64,000 nt of DNA from TMED27 sp964350435 (GTDB taxonomy: Bacteria; Pseudomonadota; Alphaproteobacteria; Micavibrionales; Micavibrionaceae), in NCBI GenBank assembly GCA_964350435.1, contig CAYGJS010000008.1:21038-85037 (forward strand), written 5' to 3'. Shown piece by piece: positions 32,485-39,855 of this stretch. The first letter of the stretch is position 1. Every line of letters begins with the position of its first letter. The position numbers were made by a program, and so were the translations under genes. A model generated the notes under the pieces. That model saw only the letters and a program-made list of their open reading frames with translations. It did no database searches and had not been told where the DNA came from.

Positions 32485-35058
32485 ATGACTAAAAAAATGT
32501 TAATCGACGGTACCCATGATGAAGAAACACGGGTTGCCATTGTTGATGATGGGCGGCTTGATGAATTTGATTATGAGAGCGCGTTTCGCAAGCCTTTAAG
32601 GGGCAATATATATTTGGCGAAAGTTACCCGCGTGGAGCCGTCCTTGCAGGCGGCGTTTGTGAATTATGGCGGGAATCGCCACGGGTTTTTGCCTTTTAGT
32701 GAAATTCACCCTGATTATTTCCGGATTCCGATTGCGGATCGTGAAGCCTTGATGGCTGAGCAGGAAGAGGCTTTGCGCGAGCATGATGAAGCCGAAGAGG
32801 AAGAGGACGAGATTCTTGGCGTGGATAGCCTTGCAGAGGATGAGGGTTCTGCCGATGGGATTGAGGAAATCGAGGACGAGGACGAGGTTGAGGAGATTGG
32901 CGGCGAAGTTCCCGGAGATGATGCGGACGAAGTTGAAGACGAAGACGAAGTGAACGGCAATGTCCGTGATGATTCCGAAGACGACGCGGACGAGGACTTT
33001 GCTGAAGGCAATAGCGGTGACGATCAGGCCGAAGGCGATGAGGATGAGGGAAATTCTCGCGGTGGTCGCGGGCGCGGTGGGCGCGGACGTTATCAGCGCG
33101 GTCGCGGAAATGGACGCGGCGGGCGCGGTGGGCGCGGAAATGCAGCGCATGGTGCCAAGCGCGTGGAGAGCATTGGCGGTGATGATGAGGGCGGGGATAA
33201 GCGTTTCCGCTTTAATTTGCGCCGTAAGTACAAAATTCAGGAAGTTGTGAAGCGCGGTCAAATCATGCTCATTCAGGTTTCCAAAGAAGAGCGCGGTAAT
33301 AAGGGTGCGGCGGTGACGAGTTATTTGTCTTTGCCGGGCCGGTATTGCGTGTTGATGCCCAATAGCCCGCGTGCGGGCGGGGTTTCGCGCAAGATTTCCA
33401 ATTATAAAGATCGTGCGAAAATGCGCGATATGATGAAGGATCTGGAAGTGCCGAAGGGTATGTCTGTGATTTTGCGGACAGCCGGCGTTGAGCGGACAAA
33501 AACAGAAGTGAAGCGCGATCTGGATTATCTGATGCGGCTTTGGAATAATATTCGCGAGTTGACGCTGGAATCGACTGCGCCTGCGCTTGTGTATGAAGAA
33601 GCGGATTTGATCAAGCGCGCCGTGCGTGACCTTTATACGCGTGAGATTGACCAAATTCATGTGGCGGGGGAGAAGGCGTATAAGACGGCGAAAGAGTTCA
33701 TGAAGATGATGATTCCTTCGCATGTAAAGCGGATTGAAGAATATAAGGATGTCAGTATTCCGTTGTTTAATGCCCATAAAGTTGAGGGGCAGATTGCCGA
33801 GATTGGCGAGACGACTGTGACTTTGAAATCGGGGGGGTATTTGATTATTAACCCGACCGAGGCGCTTGTGTCTGTGGATGTGAACTCGGGAAGAGCAACC
33901 AAGGAGCGGCATATTGAAGAAACGGCGCTTAAGACCAATCTTGAGGCGGCGGCGGAAGTTGCGCGGCAATTACGGCTCAGGGATTTGGGCGGTTTGATTG
34001 TTATCGATTTTATCGATATGGAAGACCGCCGCAATAACGGCAAGGTCGAGCGTAGAATGCGCGAGGCGTTATCGAGTGATAAGGCGCGGATTCAGATGGG
34101 GCGGATTTCATCGTTTGGTTTGATGGAAATGTCACGCCAGCGTTTGAGCGCGTCTTTGGGGGAAACGCAGTATGAAACGTGTGGGAGCTGTCATGGTTCT
34201 GGCCGGGTGCGGACGGCGGATGCGGCCTCCATCCTTGTGCTTCGTGATATTGAAGCGGAAGGAATCAAAGGGCGCGCCGCCGAGGTTATGGTGCATCTTC
34301 CCAGCCATATTGCGCTGTATATTTTGAATTATAAGCGTTCGAATATTTCCAGTCTTGAGGCGCGTTATGGTTTTGCGATTGTGATGCGGGTGGATGATAC
34401 GCTCGGCGCGTCGGATTGCCGCGTTGAAGTGTCCAAGCCGCTTCGTAAGGACGGTGAGGATGATGAAGCGGGTGAGAGTGATGAGCCGGAAGTGCGTGAA
34501 AGCCGTTCGCCGCGGGAAGCGAGGGAGCCCCGCGAGCCGCGTGATGAAGATTCTGAAGACAAGGGTGAAGGTCGCCCGCGTGGGCGTCGTCGCGGTCGTC
34601 GTGGGGGTCGCCGGAATAATAGGGATGAATATCGCGGAGAAGGGGAGCAGACGGAACATTCCGAAAATGCGTCTTCCGGTGAGGAGTCTTCTGCGGCAGC
34701 ACCGGATGATCAGCCAAAGACAGACGAGGCCAAAAAGCCTTCACGTCGCAAGCCCGCGGCGAAGAAGTCGGATGATGAGGCTTTGGAGGACAAGCCTAAA
34801 CGCGCGCCGCGTAAAGCTGCGGCGAAAAAGGCCGATGCGGATGTGGTGAAGGAAGAGGTTAAAGACGACAAGCCCTCCATTGCCAAGGCTTCGGAGGCCA
34901 AGCCAAAGAAAGCGGCGGCCAAGGGCAGGGGAGCAAAAGCATCGAATGATGATGCGGAAAAAGGTGAGCCTGCGAAAGCCAAGGAGAGTACGCCGAAAGA
35001 ATATGAAGTGGTGAATGAGCCGCCGAAGGCCAAGAAAAAGGGCTGGTGGAGTAAGTAA
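32485..35058 (+). CDS. rne: Ribonuclease E/G family endoribonuclease (RNase E)
   Basis: 857 residues. It is the main mRNA-decay and rRNA-processing endonuclease. An N-terminal S1 domain starts at YLAKVTRVEPSLQAAFVNYG but is interrupted by an acidic then RGG-rich insertion (about residues 95-240). The catalytic core has NPTEALVSVDVNSGRATKE (DNase I-like subdomain with catalytic Asp) and VIDFIDM. The zinc link CGSCHGSG (C-x2-C) supports dimer-of-dimers assembly. The C-terminal third is Lys/Ala/Arg/Glu-rich and disordered, the place for degradosome partners. The stop codon is the first base triplet of a palindromic repeat. Confidence 0.95.
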   Translation: MTKKMLIDGTHDEETRVAIVDDGRLDEFDYESAFRKPLRGNIYLAKVTRVEPSLQAAFVNYGGNRHGFLPFSEIHPDYFRIPIADREALMAEQEEALREHDEAEEEEDEILGVDSLAEDEGSADGIEEIEDEDEVEEIGGEVPGDDADEVEDEDEVNGNVRDDSEDDADEDFAEGNSGDDQAEGDEDEGNSRGGRGRGGRGRYQRGRGNGRGGRGGRGNAAHGAKRVESIGGDDEGGDKRFRFNLRRKYKIQEVVKRGQIMLIQVSKEERGNKGAAVTSYLSLPGRYCVLMPNSPRAGGVSRKISNYKDRAKMRDMMKDLEVPKGMSVILRTAGVERTKTEVKRDLDYLMRLWNNIRELTLESTAPALVYEEADLIKRAVRDLYTREIDQIHVAGEKAYKTAKEFMKMMIPSHVKRIEEYKDVSIPLFNAHKVEGQIAEIGETTVTLKSGGYLIINPTEALVSVDVNSGRATKERHIEETALKTNLEAAAEVARQLRLRDLGGLIVIDFIDMEDRRNNGKVERRMREALSSDKARIQMGRISSFGLMEMSRQRLSASLGETQYETCGSCHGSGRVRTADAASILVLRDIEAEGIKGRAAEVMVHLPSHIALYILNYKRSNISSLEARYGFAIVMRVDDTLGASDCRVEVSKPLRKDGEDDEAGESDEPEVRESRSPREAREPREPRDEDSEDKGEGRPRGRRRGRRGGRRNNRDEYRGEGEQTEHSENASSGEESSAAAPDDQPKTDEAKKPSRRKPAAKKSDDEALEDKPKRAPRKAAAKKADADVVKEEVKDDKPSIAKASEAKPKKAAAKGRGAKASNDDAEKGEPAKAKESTPKEYEVVNEPPKAKKKGWWSK

Positions 35059-35178
35059 ATACTCCGTCTTTTTCCTACCACCGCGTTATCCTTCGGCCTC
35101 GCTGTGCTCACGTAGTCAATCTACGCTGCGCGCAGCTCGCCTCGAATGCCTAGTGGTAGAAAAAACCCGAAGCATTTA
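35056..35178. repeat. Intergenic palindrome, family 1 copy C
   Basis: 26-nt arms (35056-35081 and 35153-35178) match inverted at 21 of 26; the left arm begins exactly at the rne TAA stop. The centre is CACGTAG-TCAAT-CTACGCTG, and the inner flanks share GCGTT..CCTCGCTGTGCTC and CTGCGCGCAGCTCGCCTCG with copy B. Confidence 0.8.
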
Positions 35179-35205
35179 TACCTCGAGAGTTTTTTAAATT
35201 TAAAA

Positions 35206-35232
35206 GCGGCCCTTAGCGGGGTCGTTTTTTTT
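35206..35232 (+). terminator. Rho-independent terminator of rne
   Basis: CGGCCC pairs with GGGTCG (one G-T pair) around TTAGCG and is followed by eight T. It lies between rne and the convergent pilin-like gene. Confidence 0.7.
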
Positions 35233-35238
35233 ATGGGG

Positions 35239-35943
35239 TTAGCGGGCGAGGAGGACTTGGTAGAAGTAGATTTTGTTGGAGTCGTTGGCATCGATGAAGC
35301 AGCCTGCGTTTTTGCGGTTGAGTTCGAGATTGGTGGTGTCGCCTTCCAGAATTGTCGGCCCGCCAGGGGCGTATGTGCCGATGAAGGCGGCGGTGTCGAT
35401 TTCATCATCAATCGGCAGAGTGCCTGCGGTGCCGACGCTTAAGTCGCGGTTGATCTGGATGCACAGGGTTTGGTTGACATTGGGCAGGAGCATGATGAGG
35501 TCATTGCCTGTTACGGCGGCGGTGGAGCCGACGGGGCCAGCGGTGGTGCCGACATTGTTTGCGCCTGTGAAAATCCAGTCTGAGCCGTCATTGGCACCCG
35601 CAAAATTGCGATAGGTGAGACCTGCGCCATCAACGTGGAAAATCCTGCAGGCGTTGTCGAGGCAATTTGCGTTTGTGTAATCGGTTGCGGTTGTGGGATT
35701 TTGGAAGCTGATGTCACGTTCCGAAATGCCGCGGAGTTTCATGTTCTGGACGGCGGCTTCGATGGATTTTGAGTAGCCAAGAAGCTGTCCTGCTGTGATG
35801 CGGAGCTGCTCAATATCTGCGCTTTGGTCAACGGTTGAGCCGCTTCGGGTGAGCACCATGGTGAGCATGCCGAGAAGCGCGACGGCGATTAAGATGAACC
35901 ACAATACGTTTCCACTTTGTCGCTTGTATTTATGTTCTGACAT
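35239..35943 (-). CDS. Pilin-like protein with N-terminal membrane helix
   Basis: 234 residues. A short basic N-terminus (SEHKYKRQSG) precedes a single helix (NVLWFILIAVALLGMLTMVL) and a Gly/Asn/Thr-rich extracellular-type domain with paired cysteines (NCLDNACRIF, TLCIQI, AGCFID). This looks like type IV pilin or pseudopilin architecture, although a clear G|FxxxE prepilin cleavage site is missing (SGNVLW stands where it would be). No pilus genes are nearby. Its start codon, first eight codons and ribosome site lie inside palindrome copy D. Confidence 0.6.
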   Translation of the reverse strand: MSEHKYKRQSGNVLWFILIAVALLGMLTMVLTRSGSTVDQSADIEQLRITAGQLLGYSKSIEAAVQNMKLRGISERDISFQNPTTATDYTNANCLDNACRIFHVDGAGLTYRNFAGANDGSDWIFTGANNVGTTAGPVGSTAAVTGNDLIMLLPNVNQTLCIQINRDLSVGTAGTLPIDDEIDTAAFIGTYAPGGPTILEGDTTNLELNRKNAGCFIDANDSNKIYFYQVLLAR

Positions 35944-36016
35944 CGTTGCTGCGCTCCTAAAGTAGTGGTCTACTCTTCGTCGCTTGCGCCTTGTCAGACC
36001 AAAAATCCAAGCGACA
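35918..36016. repeat. Intergenic palindrome, family 1 copy D
   Basis: 25-nt arms (35918-35942, 35992-36016) match inverted at 22 of 25. The left arm is the first codons of the pilin-like gene; the right arm is its inverted copy, placed upstream. The core is CGTTGCTGCGCTCCTAA, centre AGTAG-TGGT-CTACT, then CGTCGCTTGCGCCTT. Read on the minus strand the core supplies TAGGAGCGCAGCAACG just before the ATG, that is, the gene's ribosome site. Confidence 0.85.
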
Positions 36017-36029
36017 TGAGTTTTTATTA

Positions 36030-37160
36030 TCAGCCTGTTTGCGCAGATTTGTCACGCGTTTCTTCGGCGGCTTCGACGCGCCTGCGGGAGTATTTTGCCG
36101 CCAGTGACGCCATATCGGCCTCAGGGTTTTGCTCTGATAGGTTTAGCACATCTTTGAAGCGGCGGGGAACGCCTTCGCGGATATCGTTTAATGTGGTTTT
36201 CGCGTTTTCACCGACTTTGGCAACCCAGATGACGCCCGCCGCGTTCACTATGTAATCGGGGCAGTACAGAATGCCGAGGGATTTCAGTTGCTTGCTTTCG
36301 CGGCCTGTTTTTTGGTCGGCTTGTTGATTATTGGCCGCGCCGCAGACGATTTTTACGCCTGATTTATGAAGACGACCGATTGTTTCATTGGTCAGAGTGC
36401 CGCCGATGGCGTTGGGGGCGAAAAGATCGGCGGGGACGTCGTATATTGCATCGAGGTCGACTTTTTCGACATTGATGCCTTGGCTGCGCAGCATTTCGAA
36501 GGGTTCATCGGACGGGTCGGCGGCGGTCAGGATTGCGCCGTCTTTATGCAGATATTCTGCCATGGTGCGGCCTACGGCGCCGAGGCCTTGCATAGAGATT
36601 CGCAGGCCAGAAACACTGTCTTTGCCGAGTTTATGTTTTACGGCGACTTTGATGCATTCATATACGCCAAGGCCTGTGATGGGCGAGGGATCGCCGCCGA
36701 CGATTTTAGGGTTGTCAGAGGTCGCGCCTTTGAGCCAGTTCGTGAATTTCAGCATATGATTGAGGGCGGATTCGCCGACATTCATGTCTTCGGCGCCGAA
36801 ATAGACGGGTTTGCTCTCGTTGATGATGTTGAGGCCTGCGGCGAGCGTTTCAAGGGTTTCGGTATCGGGTTTTGGGGTGTCACCCGCCATGATTACGGCT
36901 TTACCGCCGCCATGCGCAAGGCCTCCGGCGGCGTTTTTCCAGGTCATGGCTTCGGAAAGGCGCAGGACATCGCCGAGAGCGTCTTGTTCATCGTGATAAT
37001 GTTTATAACGAATGCCGCCAAGCGCAGGGCCGAGAGCGGTGCTGTGCACGCCGATAAAGGCGGTGATATTGGTCTTGGGGTTATAGATTTTATAGATGCG
37101 TTCATGGTCCATAAATTCGGGGTGATTGGCGGCGGAAATTTCGGAGACTTGTATGGGCAT
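36030..37160 (-). CDS. Glu/Leu/Phe/Val dehydrogenase, leucine dehydrogenase-like
   Basis: 376 residues from ATG 37160; an in-frame TTG/ATG-free extension to 37271 has no family similarity. The substrate domain has GPALGGIRY, then RLSEAMTWKNAAGGLAHGGGKAVI with the catalytic Lys. The NAD domain shows GLGAVGRTMAEYL, and the C-terminus APNAIGGTLTNETIG and GAANNQ. These match Leu/Phe/Val dehydrogenases, which deaminate branched-chain or aromatic amino acids with NAD. Exact substrate cannot be read. With the GDH at the window start, it suggests amino-acid catabolism. Confidence 0.85.
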   Translation of the reverse strand: MPIQVSEISAANHPEFMDHERIYKIYNPKTNITAFIGVHSTALGPALGGIRYKHYHDEQDALGDVLRLSEAMTWKNAAGGLAHGGGKAVIMAGDTPKPDTETLETLAAGLNIINESKPVYFGAEDMNVGESALNHMLKFTNWLKGATSDNPKIVGGDPSPITGLGVYECIKVAVKHKLGKDSVSGLRISMQGLGAVGRTMAEYLHKDGAILTAADPSDEPFEMLRSQGINVEKVDLDAIYDVPADLFAPNAIGGTLTNETIGRLHKSGVKIVCGAANNQQADQKTGRESKQLKSLGILYCPDYIVNAAGVIWVAKVGENAKTTLNDIREGVPRRFKDVLNLSEQNPEADMASLAAKYSRRRVEAAEETRDKSAQTG

Positions 37161-37340
37161 ATTGATCGATTCCACAATGTTATTATCGGATTCAAAAAGC
37201 CATAAAAAAGCCTTATGTGCAAGGGGATATGGGTATCGGCGGATTTTGAACAAATTTTGATGTGAAATCACGGCAAATACAGATCGAATTTTATTTACTT
37301 TTTATTCACAGTTTATATGTTATGTTAAATATATAGGGGC

Positions 37341-37540
37341 TGTACAATTTTAAGTGTGTGTTTGTACAAAGACCTCTGGATTTTATAGACCAGTGAATGT
37401 TCAGGGACGGACACGGCAGAGCAAAAAGGCAACAAGAGCAGTTGTCAGGGCAAACGGTAAGTTGGTAATAGGGCGGCAGGAGAGCAGGGGAGTTCTTGGC
37501 CAGCGGTGGAAATAAGAGCCCGGGAAACGGGCCTTTTTCT
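37341..37540 (+). ncRNA. Candidate small RNA ending at a free-standing terminator
   Basis: GCCCG-GGAAA-CGGGC followed by CTTTTTCTTCTTTTT (37518-37546) is a strong terminator with no gene upstream on this strand. The 574-base gap (37161-37734) also holds an inverted repeat TGTACAA/TTGTACA (37341-37347, 37362-37368) and a hairpin CTGG..CCAG (37376-37392). The 130 bases before the terminator are purine-rich and non-coding by eye. It does not match riboswitch or 6S/RNase P motifs I can recall. The start position is a guess. Confidence 0.45.
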
Positions 37541-37734
37541 TCTTTTTCGACGGTTCACAATAGAAATTTATGCAGTTTATCTCTTATGTCATGCGCACTG
37601 GCCTGTATGAGGGTTTTGAAATATTTCTTTGTACCCGCTTTCAAAGTTGTTTCAATTTCATCATACAGGCACTTTTTTTTCCAATCAAAGCTGGATAGGG
37701 TATAGTGGTATTTTAAGCCAGAAAGGGTGCATCC

Positions 37735-38451
37735 GTGGTTCGTTTTTTCATTATCAGTCTTGTTGTGTTGTCTTTTGTGCCGCGCGCGTGGGCGCAAGGA
37801 AGCGGTGAGGCTGGGCCCAAGAGCGAGTTTATTGCCAAGGTTGAGGCTTTTACTCAAGGGTTAAATGCGCGGGATGCGCGGCATTTCAATATTCTTTACG
37901 GGAATTACAATATTGTGAAGATTGTTGAAGGCATTCGCGAAACGGTGGGCAATACGGTTGAGCAGTGCGGTCAGGCCAATCCGGATCTGGCAGAGCGGAT
38001 GGATGTGCGTTTTGGGGTTTGGGAAGAGGCTGTTGAGCCGATACTCGATGAGGCCATGGATAATATCGACAATATGATATTGGCGCAGGATTACGCCAAG
38101 GATAAAGAGATACGTGAGATTTTTAAGGCGTTGGTGGATGAGCGGAACAGAGTGGAATCACAAGTGGAAAAAGTACCTGTGACGACGGTGGAGGGGTGTG
38201 AATATGCGCTGGAGCAGATGGATAGTACGCAAGTGAAGTTGACGGATATGCTGCGTTCTACGCTGGTGACATTGCCGCGGACGATTCAGGAAGAAGACGC
38301 GCAGGCGATCGCGATTGAAAAGGCGGCGCAAGAAGAGGAAGAGGCCAAGGCAAAAGCCGAGGCCGAAGCCGAAGCCGAAGCCGAAGCCGAAGAAAAGGAT
38401 GAAGAGGAGCCTGCAGAGGCTTTAGAAGATCAATCCGAGCCCAAGCGTTAG
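37735..38451 (+). CDS. Secreted hypothetical protein with acidic repeat tail
   Basis: 238 residues from GTG 37735 (GAAAGGG upstream). Signal peptide with cleavage after PRAWA. The mature part is helical and mostly charged (NILYGNYNIVKIVEGIRETVGNTV), with two Cys (VEQCGQ, EGCEYAL). The last 50 residues are an Ala/Glu repeat encoded by tandem GCCGAA hexamers (about 38355-38390), prone to slippage. No family is recognised. It lies 24 bases before the glycosyltransferase gene and may be co-transcribed. Confidence 0.65.
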   Translation: MVRFFIISLVVLSFVPRAWAQGSGEAGPKSEFIAKVEAFTQGLNARDARHFNILYGNYNIVKIVEGIRETVGNTVEQCGQANPDLAERMDVRFGVWEEAVEPILDEAMDNIDNMILAQDYAKDKEIREIFKALVDERNRVESQVEKVPVTTVEGCEYALEQMDSTQVKLTDMLRSTLVTLPRTIQEEDAQAIAIEKAAQEEEEAKAKAEAEAEAEAEAEEKDEEEPAEALEDQSEPKR

Positions 38452-38475
38452 AGACGTTTTAGGGGAAGGCCAGCG

Positions 38476-39528
38476 ATGAAAATCCTTCATGTGATGGCGG
38501 GGGCGCCGTATGGCGGGGCGGAGACCGCGTTTGTCGATATGTGCATTGCCATGCATGTGGCGGGGGAAACAATCGAGGTTGCAACGCGGGCGAATGAAAT
38601 TCGGGTGCCGCGTCTGGAGGCGGCGGGGATCAAGGTGCATGTTTTGCCGTTTGGGGGTAAGCTTGATGTGTTTACAGGGTGGCGACTGGCGCAGATTATC
38701 AAGAAATTCCAGCCGAATATCGTGCAATGCTGGATGAGCCGTGCGCCGGAAAAAGTGCCGCGATGGAGCCCGAATATGGGCATCCCCCGCTATGCGATTG
38801 TTGCGCGGCTGGGCAGTCCTTATAAGATCAAATATTTCAAGAAGACCGATTATTTTGTGTCTATCACGCCTGATATTTCGGCGTATTTGCTCGAAAACGG
38901 AATTGAGCCTTCGCGGATTCGGCATATCAATAATTTTGCGGAAGTGGAGCGGGCGTCTTCTGATTTTACGCGGGGCGATTTCGGCACGCCCGAAGAAGCG
39001 ACGCTTTTGCTGGGGCTGGGGCGGCTGCATGATGACAAGGCGTTTGATACCTTGATCAAGGCGGCGGCGAAGTTACCGCGTGTGCATGTCTGGATTGCAG
39101 GGGAAGGGCCTTTGCGAAACTCTCTGCAGAAGTTGATTGATAAGTTGGGCGTTGGAAACCGCGTGAAATTGATTGGATGGCAGACGGATCGGGCGCGATT
39201 GTTCGAGCTTGCCGATATCTGTACGTTTGTATCCCGCAACGAGGGGTTTGGGACGGTGTTTGTGCAGAGCTGGGCGCAGAGAGTGCCGGTGATCGTCAGT
39301 GATGCAGACGGGCCGCGGCAATTCGTGCGGGACGGCGAGGATGCCCTGTTGGTGCCGATTGATGATGTTGATGCGATTGTTGCGGCGGTCGAGAGATTGA
39401 TGGAAGACGATCATTTGGCGGCGGCCTTGGTGGGGGCGGGGTTTCGCCGATATGAGCGGGAATTTACCAAGAACGCGTGTCTGCAGGGGTATCTGGAGTA
39501 TTATCATCATATAATCTCTCATATTTAA
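38476..39528 (+). CDS. Glycosyltransferase, GT4-like (GT-B fold)
   Basis: 350 residues. N-terminal HVMAGAPYGGAETAF acceptor domain; the second domain has LLLGLGRLHDDKAFDTLI, VWIAGEGPLRNSLQ, VKLIGW, and the nucleotide-sugar motif SRNEGFGTVFVQSWAQRVPVI with the EX7E-type spacing. It transfers a sugar from a nucleotide donor to a surface glycan or lipid; the substrate is unknown. No other polysaccharide genes are nearby. Its last codons form the arm of palindrome copy E. Confidence 0.9.
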   Translation: MKILHVMAGAPYGGAETAFVDMCIAMHVAGETIEVATRANEIRVPRLEAAGIKVHVLPFGGKLDVFTGWRLAQIIKKFQPNIVQCWMSRAPEKVPRWSPNMGIPRYAIVARLGSPYKIKYFKKTDYFVSITPDISAYLLENGIEPSRIRHINNFAEVERASSDFTRGDFGTPEEATLLLGLGRLHDDKAFDTLIKAAAKLPRVHVWIAGEGPLRNSLQKLIDKLGVGNRVKLIGWQTDRARLFELADICTFVSRNEGFGTVFVQSWAQRVPVIVSDADGPRQFVRDGEDALLVPIDDVDAIVAAVERLMEDDHLAAALVGAGFRRYEREFTKNACLQGYLEYYHHIISHI

Positions 39529-39607
39529 GTCCTGACATCGTTGCGGCGCTTCTAAAGTCGCTGTCTACTCTTCGTCGCTTGCGCCTTGTCAGGTCAAAAA
39601 TATGAGA
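39517..39607. repeat. Intergenic palindrome, family 1 copy E
   Basis: 21-nt arms (39517-39537, 39587-39607) match inverted at 18 of 21; the left arm contains the last codons and stop of the glycosyltransferase gene. The core CGTTGCGGCGCTTCTAA and CGTCGCTTGCGCCTT is nearly identical to copy D, and the centre is AGTCG-CTGT-CTACT. Confidence 0.85.
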
Positions 39608-39642
39608 AATTATGCCTTTGCGCCGTGTTTTTGGAAAACTCT

Positions 39643-39839
39643 GTTAACCTTTTGTTAACTAATTGAAATCATTGAAAAAATATGCTCAAAAGTTTGTATT
39701 TTGGGGGTGGTTGTGGCATAATGATTTTATCTTAGCCAAAGTGCGCCTATGCGCATATAAAAAAATGTTATTAAAAACAGAAGGTTAAGGCGGTAGAAAA
39801 CGTGTAAAAAGCCCACAAAAAAAATGACAAAAGGGCTTT
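39643..39839 (+). promoter_or_regulatory. Promoter region and leader hairpin of the 1019-residue gene
   Basis: The gap 39608-39855 holds no gene. GTTAAC occurs twice, one helical turn apart (39643-39648, 39654-39659). TTGTAT (39694-39699), 17 bases, CATAAT (39717-39722) is a good promoter. Near the start codon AAAGCCC (39808-39814) and GGGCTTT (39833-39839) form a 7-bp hairpin without a T run, just before the GAGGG ribosome site, so it may modulate translation. Confidence 0.5.
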
Positions 39840-39855
39840 GAATTAGAGGGTATGA

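Noticed and set aside
32596..33969. 457-codon open frame on the minus strand
   Set aside because: Antisense shadow of RNase E; the composition reflects the acidic and RGG codons read backwards.
37381..37540. c-di-GMP (GEMM) riboswitch, suggested by AGGGCAAAC
   Set aside because: The required GGGACGCAAAGC segment and the rest of the consensus are missing, and no gene follows in a suitable position.
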